Notes under the pieces: model-generated | Told to the model about the DNA's origin: nothing | What the model saw: only the letters and a program-made list of their open reading frames with translations | Databases searched by the model: none | Position numbers and translations under genes: made by a program | Source of the DNA: Rhodospira sp. | GTDB lineage: Bacteria > Pseudomonadota > Alphaproteobacteria > Rhodospirillales > Rhodospirillaceae | Assembly (NCBI GenBank): GCA_028277295.1 | Contig: JANQGN010000087.1 | Span: 1-17,255 of the forward strand | Direction: 5' to 3' | DNA length: 17,255 nucleotides | Shown: positions 1-7,440 of the stretch, piece by piece | Numbering within the stretch: the stretch's first letter is position 1 | Layout of the letters: every line of letters starts with the position of its first letter

Positions 1-25
1 TAACGCGGGCAACGGTCCGCACGTT

Positions 26-117
26 CGATGGAGATCCTTCGCACCTTTCAGGCGCTCAGGATGAGGTTAATATACTTCAGATAACCTCATCCCGAGCGAG
101 CGGAGGGACCTCCATCG
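26..117. repeat. Long palindromic repeat (REP/BIME-like)
   Basis: The arms are nested. The innermost is a perfect 11-bp pair, GGATGAGGTTA at 59-69 with TAACCTCATCC at 82-92. It is extended by CGCTC (53-57) pairing with GAGCG (94-98) across one mismatch. The outermost is CGATGGAGATCC at 26-37 with GGACCTCCATCG at 106-117 (one mismatch). The DNA or its transcript could fold into one long hairpin of about 92 bases. Such intergenic palindromes are often dispersed repeats in alphaproteobacterial genomes, but only one copy is in this window, so calling it a repeat family member is inference. A terminator or boundary element for the gene to the left is an alternative, although no T-run follows. Confidence 0.6.
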
Positions 118-325
118 TCTCGCGTACCTCTGTCCGTTAACCTGGGCTCGTCGCCCTGGAATGATGCGGAGCGTCAGGCTCAGGGGACCGGGCGGGACCT
201 GGTCCGAAACGTGGTCCGGCGGCACGGAGGGGGATCCGTGCCGCCGGTGGGGGGATGGAGGACAACGTGGGGATCGCTGTCCTCACACAGTATGGTGGCG
301 CGGGATCCATAACCGGGGTATGGCC

Positions 326-359
326 GTTTGGTGAAAAATCTGTCATGGTTTCACCAACC
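326..359. promoter_or_regulatory. Inverted repeat upstream of the Do protease gene
   Basis: TTGGTGAAA at 328-336 and TTTCACCAA at 349-357 form a perfect 9-bp inverted repeat with a 12-base spacer. It extends to 10 of 11 pairs if the next two bases on each side are counted. It lies about 130 bases before the protease start. The symmetry and spacing suit a dimeric regulator's operator or a small hairpin. No regulator can be named from the sequence. A second, shorter pair (GTTTCA 348-353 with TGAAAC 366-371) overlaps the right arm. Confidence 0.35.
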
Positions 360-490
360 GACGATTGAAACAGATGATCACGGAGACTCGTTCGACTGAA
401 GCGTTTGCTCCATCCCCATCGGCGTCCTAGATCTGCGGACAATCGCCGTCACGGCCCGGCCGGCGGCTTGTCGCCAACGGAGCATGCGCC

Positions 491-2005
491 ATGACCCTGT
501 CTGCCCGATCCTCTCGCCTCTTCCGAAAGCTGGCCTCGGTTCTCGGACGGGGGACCCGCGATCGGGACGGGTGTGGATGCGGTGGAGCGAGCCGGCTGCT
601 GGCGCTGGCGCTGGCGCTGATCGTGCCGGTGTTGGCGGCGGCGCCTGACATGGCGCTGGCGCAGGACGTGCCCAGCAGCCGCGATCAAATCAGCCTGTCG
701 TTCGCCCCGGTGGTGCGCGCGGCGGCGCCGGCGGTGGTGAACATCTATAGCCGGCGAATCGTGCGCACCCGAACCGTGCCGCCGCTGTTCAACGATCCCG
801 TCTTCCGTCACTTCTTTGGCGAGCGGATGCCCTTCGGCCCGTCCATGCCGCGCCAGCGGGTGGAGAACGCCCTCGGCTCGGGCGTGATCGTGCGCCCCGA
901 TGGTGTCATCCTGACCAACCGCCATGTGATCGAGGGCGCGGACGAGATCACCGTGGTGCTCCATGACCGGCGCGAATTCGATGCCCGCCTGGTGGGGACC
1001 GACGAGCGGACGGACCTGGCCGTCCTGACCATCGATGCGGGGCGCGATCCCATGCCGGCGTTGCCACTCGGAGAGTCCGACTCCCTGGAGGTGGGCGACC
1101 TGGTCCTGGCCATCGGCAACCCTTTTGGGGTCGGTCAAACCGTGACCAGCGGCATCGTCTCGGCCCTGGCCCGGACGTCGGTGGGCCTGACCGACTACCG
1201 ATCCTTCATTCAGACCGACGCGGCCATTAACCCCGGCAACTCCGGCGGCGCCCTGGTGGACATGGCCGGGCGGCTGGTGGGGATCAACACGGCCATCTAC
1301 ACCCAGGATGGCGGCAACGTGGGCATTGGTTTCGCGATCCCCGTGGCGATGGTCCGGGTGGTGATGGACAGCCTGTTGGAGGAGGGACGGGTGCGGCGGC
1401 CCTGGTTGGGCGCCACCGGACAGACCGTGACCAACGATATTGCCCGCTCGATTGGGCTGGAACGCCCGTCTGGCGTGCTGGTGGCCGAGGTGCTGGAGGG
1501 CAGTCCGGCGGCGCGGGTGGGGTTGCGCCGGGGCGACGTGATCCTGGCCATGGACGGGCGTCCGGTGACCGACGAGGAGGGATTGCGCTATCGCATCGCC
1601 ACCACGCCGGTAAACACGGACGTCACCCTGACCGTGTGGCGTCGGGGCGGTGCCCGGGACCTGACGGTGACCCTGCGTCCGCCGCCCGAGGACCCGCCTC
1701 GCGAACCCACCGTACTGCGCGGTCGCCATCCCCTGGATCGGGTGACGGTGGCCAACCTCAACCCGGCCCTGGCGGAGGAACTGCGCATTCCCTCCGATGC
1801 CGGCCCCGTGGTGGTGCTGCGCACCAATCCGCGCGGCGGCGCGGCCCGGTTCGGGATGCGGCCCGGGGACGTGGTCCTGTCGGTCAATGGGCGTGAGCCA
1901 GGCGATGTGCGCGGCCTGGCCCGCCTGATGGAGCGCGCCCGCCCGCCGTGGCGCCTGGAGCTGTGGCGCGAGGGACGGACCCTCAGGGTGGTGATCGGCG
2001 GATGA
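491..2005 (+). CDS. degP: Do-family periplasmic serine endopeptidase (DegP/DegQ-like)
   Basis: A 504-residue HtrA/Do protease that degrades misfolded envelope proteins in the periplasm. The N terminus has a basic stretch, then a hydrophobic segment (about 36-50) ending near ALA-QD at residue 58, a signal peptide with an unusually long n-region. The trypsin-like domain spans about 65-300. The catalytic triad is visible: His145 in TNRHVIEGA, Asp175 in RTDLAVL and Ser251 in NPGNSGGALVD. Two PDZ domains follow (about 300-395 and 410-500), the first starting at RPWLGA and the second ending near the C terminus. This two-PDZ layout and length match DegP/DegQ rather than single-PDZ DegS. The start has GGAG at 479-482, 8 bases upstream. 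The stop overlaps the rarA start (ATGA). Choosing DegP over DegQ or MucD is not possible from sequence alone; the family call is firm. Confidence 0.95.
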   Translation: MTLSARSSRLFRKLASVLGRGTRDRDGCGCGGASRLLALALALIVPVLAAAPDMALAQDVPSSRDQISLSFAPVVRAAAPAVVNIYSRRIVRTRTVPPLFNDPVFRHFFGERMPFGPSMPRQRVENALGSGVIVRPDGVILTNRHVIEGADEITVVLHDRREFDARLVGTDERTDLAVLTIDAGRDPMPALPLGESDSLEVGDLVLAIGNPFGVGQTVTSGIVSALARTSVGLTDYRSFIQTDAAINPGNSGGALVDMAGRLVGINTAIYTQDGGNVGIGFAIPVAMVRVVMDSLLEEGRVRRPWLGATGQTVTNDIARSIGLERPSGVLVAEVLEGSPAARVGLRRGDVILAMDGRPVTDEEGLRYRIATTPVNTDVTLTVWRRGGARDLTVTLRPPPEDPPREPTVLRGRHPLDRVTVANLNPALAEELRIPSDAGPVVVLRTNPRGGAARFGMRPGDVVLSVNGREPGDVRGLARLMERARPPWRLELWREGRTLRVVIGG

Positions 2006-3369
2006 ACGACCTTTTCGGCTCGGGACCGCCGACTCCATCCGCCGTGCCTGGCCCGGTCCCCGCCGACGATCCCTCGCGGCCCTTGCCCGACCGCCTGCGG
2101 CCGCGCGATCTGGCCGAGGTGGTCGGGCAGGATCACTTGCTGGGGCCGGACGGGCCGTTGCGCCGCATGCTGGAGAGTGGCCGCCTTGGGTCCGTCGTCT
2201 TCTGGGGCCCCCCCGGCTGCGGCAAGACCACCATCGCCCGGCTGCTGGCTGATCACGTTGACCTGTGGTTCGAGCCGCTGTCGGCGGTGTTCTCCGGGGT
2301 TTCCGACCTGCGCAAGGTGTTCCAGGCGGCGCGGGAACGGCGCGGCCGGGAAGGGCGCGGCACGCTGTTGTTCGTGGACGAGATCCACCGCTTCAACCGC
2401 GCCCAGCAGGATGGCTTTCTGCCCTATGTGGAAGACGGCACGGTGGTGCTGGTCGGCGCCACCACCGAGAATCCGAGCTTCGAACTGAACGGCGCGCTGC
2501 TGTCCCGTATGCGCGTGCTGGTGCTGCGGCGCCTGGACGACGCGGCGCTTGACCGTTTGCTGACGCGGGCGGAGACCCTGACCGGTCAAGGTTTGCCGCT
2601 GACCGAGGAGGGACGGACCGCCCTGCGGGCCATGGCCGACGGCGACGGGCGGTTCCTGCTGACACTCGCCGAGGCGCTGGTCGCGCTGCGGGAGGCCGCT
2701 GGCGATGGCGGGATGGCGCCCCTGGACCCGGACGCCCTGGCGCGGGCGGTGCAACGCCGCGCCCCGGCCTACGACAAGGACCGGGAGGAGCACTACAACC
2801 TTATCTCCGCTCTGCACAAGTCGCTGCGCGGATCCGATACCGATGCGGCGCTGTACTGGCTGGCGCGCATGCTGGATGGTGGCGAAGACCCGGCCTACAT
2901 CCTGCGGCGCCTGACCCGGTTCGCCGTGGAGGATGTGGGCCTGGCCGACCCGGGCGCGGTGGGGCAGGCGATTGCCTGCTGGGAGACCTACGACCGCCTG
3001 GGCAGCCCCGAGGGCGATCTAGCCCTTGCCCAACTCGTCGTCTACCTGGGCACGGCGCCCAAGAGCAACGGTGCCTACACGGCGTTTAAGGCGGCTCTCA
3101 AGGCGGCCCGGCGCACCGGAAGCCTGATGCCGCCGTCCCACATCCTCAACGCGCCCACCAAGCTCATGAAAGACCTGGGGTATGGGGCGGGCTATCAGTA
3201 TGATCACGATGCCCCGGACGGCTTCTCGGGGCAGGACTATTTCCCCGAGGGCATGGCGCGCCAGCGCTTCTACGATCCCCCGGATAGGGGCTTCGAACGC
3301 GAGATCCGTAAACGGCTGGCCTATTGGGACAAGCTGCGCGCGGGGCGCGGTCGCCCCGACGACCCGTAG
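2002..3369 (+). CDS. rarA: Replication-associated recombination protein A (RarA/MgsA, AAA+ ATPase)
   Basis: A 455-residue AAA+ ATPase of the RarA/MgsA/WRNIP1 family, which acts at stalled replication forks and is related to clamp-loader subunits. Visible motifs are the Walker A GPPGCGKTT (69-77), Walker B LLFVDEIHRFN (122-132), sensor-1 region GATTENPSFELN (152-163) and the SRMR arginine-finger region (168-171). The C-terminal half carries family signatures such as YDKDREEHYNLISALHKS and the GSDTDAALYWLARML segment, followed by the tetramerisation region. The ATG at 2002 overlaps the protease stop as ATGA, which favours it over an in-frame ATG at 1948 inside the protease gene. Overlap implies translational coupling, and the pairing of a Do protease gene with rarA is familiar in alphaproteobacteria. 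Full length and intact. The gene ends 8 bases from the convergent glycosylphosphotransferase gene. Confidence 0.96.
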   Translation: MNDLFGSGPPTPSAVPGPVPADDPSRPLPDRLRPRDLAEVVGQDHLLGPDGPLRRMLESGRLGSVVFWGPPGCGKTTIARLLADHVDLWFEPLSAVFSGVSDLRKVFQAARERRGREGRGTLLFVDEIHRFNRAQQDGFLPYVEDGTVVLVGATTENPSFELNGALLSRMRVLVLRRLDDAALDRLLTRAETLTGQGLPLTEEGRTALRAMADGDGRFLLTLAEALVALREAAGDGGMAPLDPDALARAVQRRAPAYDKDREEHYNLISALHKSLRGSDTDAALYWLARMLDGGEDPAYILRRLTRFAVEDVGLADPGAVGQAIACWETYDRLGSPEGDLALAQLVVYLGTAPKSNGAYTAFKAALKAARRTGSLMPPSHILNAPTKLMKDLGYGAGYQYDHDAPDGFSGQDYFPEGMARQRFYDPPDRGFEREIRKRLAYWDKLRAGRGRPDDP

Positions 3370-3377
3370 GCTTGCCC

Positions 3378-5057
3378 TCAATAGGCTTGGCGGTCGAAGA
3401 GAACCAGGAACGCTGTGATGGCGATGATCCTGAGGTCGAGCAACAGGGACCAGTTGTCGACGTAGTACAGATCAAAGCGCAAACGTTCCTCCGCCTGCGC
3501 CACGTTCTCGATCTCGCCGCGCGATCCGTTGATCTGCGCCCACCCCGTGATGCCCGGCTTGACCCGGTGGCGGGCGGCATACTCCGCCACCACCTCGTCG
3601 TAATAGCGGCCGCCCACCGTCATCGCCACGGCATGGGCGCGCGGCCCGACGATGGACATGTCCCCTTTCAGCACGTTCAACAACTGAGGCAGTTCATCGA
3701 TGCTGAAGCGGCGGATGATGCGGCCCACGGGCGTCACCCTGGGATCGTTGCGCACCGTGCGCCGCTGGCCGGACACATCGCCCTTGTCCACGTACATGGA
3801 GCGGAACTTGAGAACCCGGATGGTCTTCTGATTGAAGCCGAAGCGTTCCTGTTCGAACAGGATGGGTCCCTTGCTGGTGAGCTTCACGGCCAGCGCCGCC
3901 ATCAGCATGAGCGGTGCGGCCAACACCAGCAACATCAGGCCCAGCGCCTTGTCCTCAAGCCACTTGATGGTCAGTTGCTCGTCGGTCAGGGGCCGGCGGC
4001 TGACCAGCATGGTGGGGATCTCGCCCAACCACAACACCCCTCGCGGTGGCAACAGCGAGGTGTCCAGGTCGGGCACCAGGGAGATGTCAACGGGCAACTC
4101 GCGAAGCTGGCGGACAATCGTGGCGTTGCGGCCCTCCGCCGCCCAGGGCAGGGCGATCACGATGACGTCCACCAGTTGGCGCCGGCAGTAGTCCAAAAGG
4201 TCATCAACGGTGCCCAATACCGGAATGCCGCTGACCCGGGGCGGGACGCGGTTGATGCGGTCATCGAAGATGCCCACCACCTCGTAGTCGGCCTCGGGAT
4301 TCTCGTCGGCGAACCCGGCCACCAGATCGATCACCCGGGGCGTGGCGCCGACCACCGCCAGGCGCCGGCGAAACAGTCCGCGCCGCGTGGCCCAAAGGAT
4401 CGCGACCCGCAGAACGATCCGCGAGACAACAAGGGCCACCGCGACCAACGTCGCCCAGGCCAGGGTCCAGGTACGCGGATAGCTGTCGCCAAGGGCGAAC
4501 AGGTAACCGAGGGCGCTCATGCCCAGCAAGCAGGCCCCCCACACCGCCAGCGACCAAAGGGCATTGGACGCGGTGCGCGTGAGCCTCTTGAAGGTGTACA
4601 GGCGCACCCCATTGGCGGTCAGCAGGAACAGCACGCCCCCCAGGATCCCCAGCGGCAAGGCGGTCAGGGCGGGCATCAACAGGTCCTCGACAACGACCTC
4701 AAGATGCAGGATTCGGGTCACATACGCGCCGCCGACGATCAGCGCGAAGTCGATCAGGGGAACGATGACGCAAAACAACTGATGATTGGTCCATCGAGAA
4801 ATGGAAGGCGCGTTCTGCAGCCGGTGGTTCACGGTCTCCTGCTCGGGTGACAGAGGGCCGCGTGCCGCCATCCGCCCCTTCTGGGCCATGCCATCCATCG
4901 TATCACGACCCTTTTCAAGTCGTCTTGCAAGCCGCCGTTCCAGGGGCATGACCGACCCGACGGCGGTTGAGCCACGGGCGCCGCTCACGTCTTGGTGCTC
5001 TGTTGTCGGGCGACGGCTCGTTTCTTCGGAACTCCCGCCCAACGCACAGGCGACCAT
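3378..5057 (-). CDS. Undecaprenyl-phosphate sugar phosphotransferase (polyprenyl glycosylphosphotransferase, WcaJ/EpsB type)
   Basis: This inner-membrane enzyme transfers a sugar-1-phosphate, often glucose or galactose, from a nucleotide sugar to undecaprenyl phosphate and so starts a polysaccharide repeat unit. With the 559-residue reading, four N-terminal membrane segments lie at about 95-113, 125-147, 167-189 and 197-220. A Rossmann-like CoA_binding_3 domain follows (about 230-345, starting RRLAVVGATPR). A fifth membrane segment (370-392) leads into the catalytic bacterial sugar transferase domain. Motifs seen there are LKFRSMYVD (416-424), DELPQLLNVLKGDMSIVGPR (454-473) and KPGITGWAQINGSRGE (500-515). 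The start is uncertain: AGGGA precedes the ATG at 5057, while ATGs at 4949, 4898 and 4871 would remove non-conserved sequence. The 4871 start has AAGGGG just upstream. Sugar specificity cannot be read from sequence. The gene lies downstream of the flippase on the same strand. Confidence 0.93.
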   Translation of the reverse strand: MVACALGGSSEETSRRPTTEHQDVSGARGSTAVGSVMPLERRLARRLEKGRDTMDGMAQKGRMAARGPLSPEQETVNHRLQNAPSISRWTNHQLFCVIVPLIDFALIVGGAYVTRILHLEVVVEDLLMPALTALPLGILGGVLFLLTANGVRLYTFKRLTRTASNALWSLAVWGACLLGMSALGYLFALGDSYPRTWTLAWATLVAVALVVSRIVLRVAILWATRRGLFRRRLAVVGATPRVIDLVAGFADENPEADYEVVGIFDDRINRVPPRVSGIPVLGTVDDLLDYCRRQLVDVIVIALPWAAEGRNATIVRQLRELPVDISLVPDLDTSLLPPRGVLWLGEIPTMLVSRRPLTDEQLTIKWLEDKALGLMLLVLAAPLMLMAALAVKLTSKGPILFEQERFGFNQKTIRVLKFRSMYVDKGDVSGQRRTVRNDPRVTPVGRIIRRFSIDELPQLLNVLKGDMSIVGPRAHAVAMTVGGRYYDEVVAEYAARHRVKPGITGWAQINGSRGEIENVAQAEERLRFDLYYVDNWSLLLDLRIIAITAFLVLFDRQAY

Positions 5058-5296
5058 CGCGGATCGTCCCTGCCCGACACGCCAACAGCGCCAGTTCGGT
5101 ACAGCAAGTATACCCTCATTGTGCCCTGTGGACCATGACGGTTTGCCAAGGATTTCCGAAATAGTTCCCCACGCATGAATGCGTCAAGGTTGTTACGCCA
5201 AGCGCCGTTCCCTCACACCGATTTTTTCGGATCGGTTCTCAACCTTAATGGTATTTCTCTTGCGTACATGTTCGCGTGCTATGGTGAGTCTTGACC
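5058..5296. other. Gap between flippase and glycosylphosphotransferase genes
   Basis: This 239-base gap separates two minus-strand genes and holds no convincing ORF. It contains three small inverted repeats. ACGCAT-GA-ATGCGT is at 5171-5184. ACCGAT (5217-5222) pairs with ATCGGT (5231-5236). AAGGTTG (5186-5192) pairs with CAACCTT (5240-5246). The region is less GC-rich than the genes around it, as expected for a promoter of the glycosylphosphotransferase gene. None of the hairpins is followed by a T-run on the minus strand, so a classical terminator for the flippase gene is not supported. Confidence 0.5.
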
Positions 5297-6691
5297 TCAA
5301 GCCTCCGCGCCGAGCCGGCGCGCCACCGGTCCTGGCAGCGGGAAGGCGGTCGTGGCCACACCGAGCTTTCGCCAGGCGAAAACCATCAAGGTTGCCTTCC
5401 AGGGCAGCACCGCCAGCGCTGTCGCTATCGCGGCCCCCTCCATGCCGAAGACCGGAACCAGCGCGGCGTTGAGGGCGACGTTAACCACGGCGAAAATCAT
5501 GTTGATGCGGCTGACCGGTTGTTCATGGCCGGTCATCATCAGCAGTTCCGTGGCCGGCCCCATGGCCATCTCCAGGAGGAAGGTGGTTGCCATGATCATG
5601 AGAACGCCTTGGCCGGCGGTCATCTCCGGCCCAAAGATGCCGAGCAGCCAGGGTCCGAAAAACAGGAACACCAGCCACAGGCCGGCCGCGGGCACGAGCC
5701 CCAGAAAACCCATGGTGCGCACCAGCGACCGCAGGCGCCTGGTGTCCTGGTCCATGTGCGCGCTGACAAAGCGATGCAGACCGACCGCCACCACGGCGGT
5801 GTAAAAGAAGCTCATGAAGCCGGAGATGCGTCGCGCCACATGGTAGATGCCCACCGCCGCCGGGGTGGCGAAGGCGCCGAGCATGAGGATGTCGGTCTCC
5901 GACAGGACCAGGAAGAACACCGGCGTGACCATCATGACCATGGCCCGGCCCATCCAGCGCGGCACCAGTCGCGCGCAACGTCGGGCGGCCAGGGCATTGA
6001 CCGGGCCGCGCTCCGCGCGGTGGAACGCCGCCGCCATCATCACCGCGGCCGCGCCCAGGGCACCGATGACATTGCCATAAAGCGCGAGGTTTGGGGTGGC
6101 GCTGAAGCCGAGCAGCAGAAGCAGGCCGATGCAGACGAAGGCGAACACCCGTTGCAGCACCTGCTCGCCGTAGGCCGCGACCGTGGTGCGTTCCAGGGCA
6201 CGGTTGGTCAGCGCGTAAAGTTGCACCAGCGCCGCGCCAACCGAGAAGGCCAGGACGGCGACCAGGTCGAAGGGCTTGAACGTGGTCCCTCCGGCCAGGG
6301 TGACGACCAGCCAGATCCCCGACGCCCCTAGCAGGGTGCCGGTGATGGTGAGGGTTGTGGCCACGATCAGGAAGGCGTGCAAACGGGTGCCGCGCCGGGT
6401 TCGGCGATAGCGGGCCACGTAGTAGCTGGACACGGTGGGCAGACCGAGCCCGCCAATCAAAGAGACGAAAAATGTAATCGACAGAACGTAGACGTATCGT
6501 CCGTAGTCATCCGGTCCCAGGAGGCGGACCAGGATCAGTGTCCAGACGAGAATGAGCGCCACGCCGGCGATGCGGGCGCTGAAGTCGACCACCCCACGCA
6601 ACAACAGAAACCGACCGTCGGCGGGGCGGCCGTCGCGGTCCCCGAGAAGGTGGCCGAGCCGGGAAACGAGAGCAGCGGATCGGTTCGGCAT
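5297..6691 (-). CDS. Polysaccharide flippase (Wzx-like, MOP superfamily oligosaccharide translocase)
   Basis: A 464-residue, highly hydrophobic protein of the polysaccharide biosynthesis/MATE-like family, which moves lipid-linked oligosaccharide across the inner membrane. It opens with RFLLLRGVVDFSARIAG, a common start to Wzx-type proteins. The first helices follow, with the RLLGPDDYGRYVYVLS motif between them (the equivalent of LGPEEYG in the family). About a dozen membrane segments run to WKATLMVFAWRKLG near the C terminus. The start at 6691 is preceded by AGGGA 7 bases upstream. A frame extending to 6868 adds an arginine-rich, non-conserved stretch and was not used. Together with the glycosylphosphotransferase it suggests Wzx/Wzy-dependent polymer assembly. 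No Wzy polymerase is seen here. The general transporter family is clear, but the substrate is not. Confidence 0.9.
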   Translation of the reverse strand: MPNRSAALVSRLGHLLGDRDGRPADGRFLLLRGVVDFSARIAGVALILVWTLILVRLLGPDDYGRYVYVLSITFFVSLIGGLGLPTVSSYYVARYRRTRRGTRLHAFLIVATTLTITGTLLGASGIWLVVTLAGGTTFKPFDLVAVLAFSVGAALVQLYALTNRALERTTVAAYGEQVLQRVFAFVCIGLLLLLGFSATPNLALYGNVIGALGAAAVMMAAAFHRAERGPVNALAARRCARLVPRWMGRAMVMMVTPVFFLVLSETDILMLGAFATPAAVGIYHVARRISGFMSFFYTAVVAVGLHRFVSAHMDQDTRRLRSLVRTMGFLGLVPAAGLWLVFLFFGPWLLGIFGPEMTAGQGVLMIMATTFLLEMAMGPATELLMMTGHEQPVSRINMIFAVVNVALNAALVPVFGMEGAAIATALAVLPWKATLMVFAWRKLGVATTAFPLPGPVARRLGAEA

Positions 6692-6870
6692 GATCGTTCC
6701 CTGGGACGGGCGAGGCGGGGGCGGCAAGAGCACGTCCCGAGCGACGCCGAACCGGATCGCGGACCGTTTTCGTCTCAACCGTGGCCGTGCGCCAAATGTA
6801 AACACGAGAGCAAATCCCGAACGACCTGGCACGGATCGCGACGACGATTTGCTTGAAAAACAAATCATTG

Positions 6871-7010
6871 GAGCATGTTGGGCGATTCAGAGCCCGTCCG
6901 GAAAGTCTCGGGAACCTCAATATATTGTGTGCTTGCACCCGAACGGCATACCGTATGTGGCGCTTTGCAAGGCTTTCCGGACAGACACTCAGAAGTCGCG
7001 CAACATGCTC
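6871..7010. repeat. Nested inverted-repeat element, copy 1
   Basis: The outer arms are GAGCATGTTGGGCGA at 6871-6885 and TCGCGCAACATGCTC at 6996-7010, complementary at 14 of 15 positions. Inside them is the inner hairpin core 6889-6986, whose arms GTCCGGAAAG (6896-6905) and CTTTCCGGAC (6973-6982) are perfectly complementary. The core is repeated at 7221-7318. A perfect 10-bp palindrome, CAATATATTG, sits at 6918-6927. Nothing in it resembles a transposase or an ORF. It could be a miniature inverted-repeat element, a dispersed structural repeat or a regulatory RNA leader; the sequence does not decide. Confidence 0.6.
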
Positions 7011-7157
7011 TAGGTCATGGGCGTGCGCCACGATGCCGACCCGGTGCCGCCTGACGCCTCGCGGCAGCATACCAGAGAAAACGGCGGGACGAAGAAGACG
7101 ATCGGGACTCGCCGGGCGTGCCAGCGGGCGGGGGCGATCCATGCCGTGATGGCTTCC

Positions 7158-7220
7158 GTGTAAAATAGTGCATTTTTTCAATATCCTGTTAGTGTTTGTT
7201 CAGGTACTCTATAAGCAGTT
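7158..7220 (+). promoter_or_regulatory. AT-rich putative promoter region for the export gene
   Basis: This stretch is clearly more AT-rich than the surrounding DNA and sits before the plus-strand export gene. TATAAG at 7210-7215 could serve as a -10 box with CTGTTA at 7186-7191 as a weak -35 (18-base spacing, three of six matches). TAAAAT at 7161-7166 is a second possible -10. The downstream hairpin copy 2 would then fall in the transcribed leader. Evidence is composition plus weak motif matches only. Confidence 0.25.
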
Positions 7221-7318
7221 AGAGTCCGTCTGGAAAGTCTCGGCAACCTCAATATGTTGTGTGTCTGTGCCTTGGTCGCGCGCCGTATATGGTGTTTCGG
7301 ACAGCTTTCCAGACAGAC
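7221..7318. repeat. Hairpin repeat element, copy 2
   Basis: It aligns without gaps to 6889-6986 at a constant offset of 332 bases, with 73 of 98 positions identical by my count. The first 43 bases and last 36 bases are the most conserved, and the central 19 are not. Its arms AGTCCGTCTGGAAAG (7223-7237) and CTTTCCAGACAGACT (7305-7319) pair at 14 of 15 positions. The C-G pair at 6899/6979 in copy 1 is T-A at 7231/7311 here, a compensatory change that supports selection on the folded form. It lacks the outer GAGCATGTTG arms of copy 1. Confidence 0.65.
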
Positions 7319-7440
7319 TTAGGGTGGGATGAGCCCGCGCCCACGCCCACGCCACCATCAGCCAGGACACGCCATGCCGTCCGGAGTGCTTGGGGTTGAG
7401 GTTGGACATGCTGCCGTTGCCCGGGGTGCCCGGTCAAACG

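Larger units (their letters stand above)
1..490. other. Intergenic region upstream of the Do protease gene
   Basis: No convincing gene is seen in these 490 bases. The short open frames crossing it are rich in proline, arginine and serine and look like random reading of GC-rich DNA. It contains a long palindromic repeat at 26-117 and an inverted repeat at 326-359, each listed separately. The protease promoter should lie here, but no clear -35/-10 pair stands out. A TTGAAA at 365-370 is followed by nothing that resembles a -10 box at normal spacing. Confidence 0.7.

Noticed and set aside
137..442. A possible 101-residue minus-strand gene before the protease
   Set aside because: The sequence is proline/arginine-rich low-complexity and crosses the 326-359 inverted repeat; no domain is seen.
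449..2038. A 529-codon open frame antisense to the protease gene
   Set aside because: It is rich in His, Gln, Arg and Gly with no family resemblance, as expected for the reverse strand of a GC-rich gene. The sense strand encodes an intact protease.
3324..4850. A 508-codon plus-strand open frame opposite the glycosylphosphotransferase gene
   Set aside because: Its composition (His, Gln, Asp, Gly-rich) is typical of an antisense shadow, while the minus strand has clear sugar-transferase motifs.
5217..5236. Intrinsic terminator of the flippase gene
   Set aside because: The T-run is inside the loop of a 6-bp stem rather than after it, so it does not fit a terminator.
5291..6331. A 346-codon plus-strand open frame opposite the flippase gene
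   Set aside because: Almost entirely charged and His/Gln-rich, no recognisable domain, and fully antisense to a membrane protein gene.
6507..7181. A possible 224-residue minus-strand gene in the divergent gap
   Set aside because: It overlaps the flippase 5' end, crosses hairpin copy 1 and is arginine-rich without any recognisable motif.
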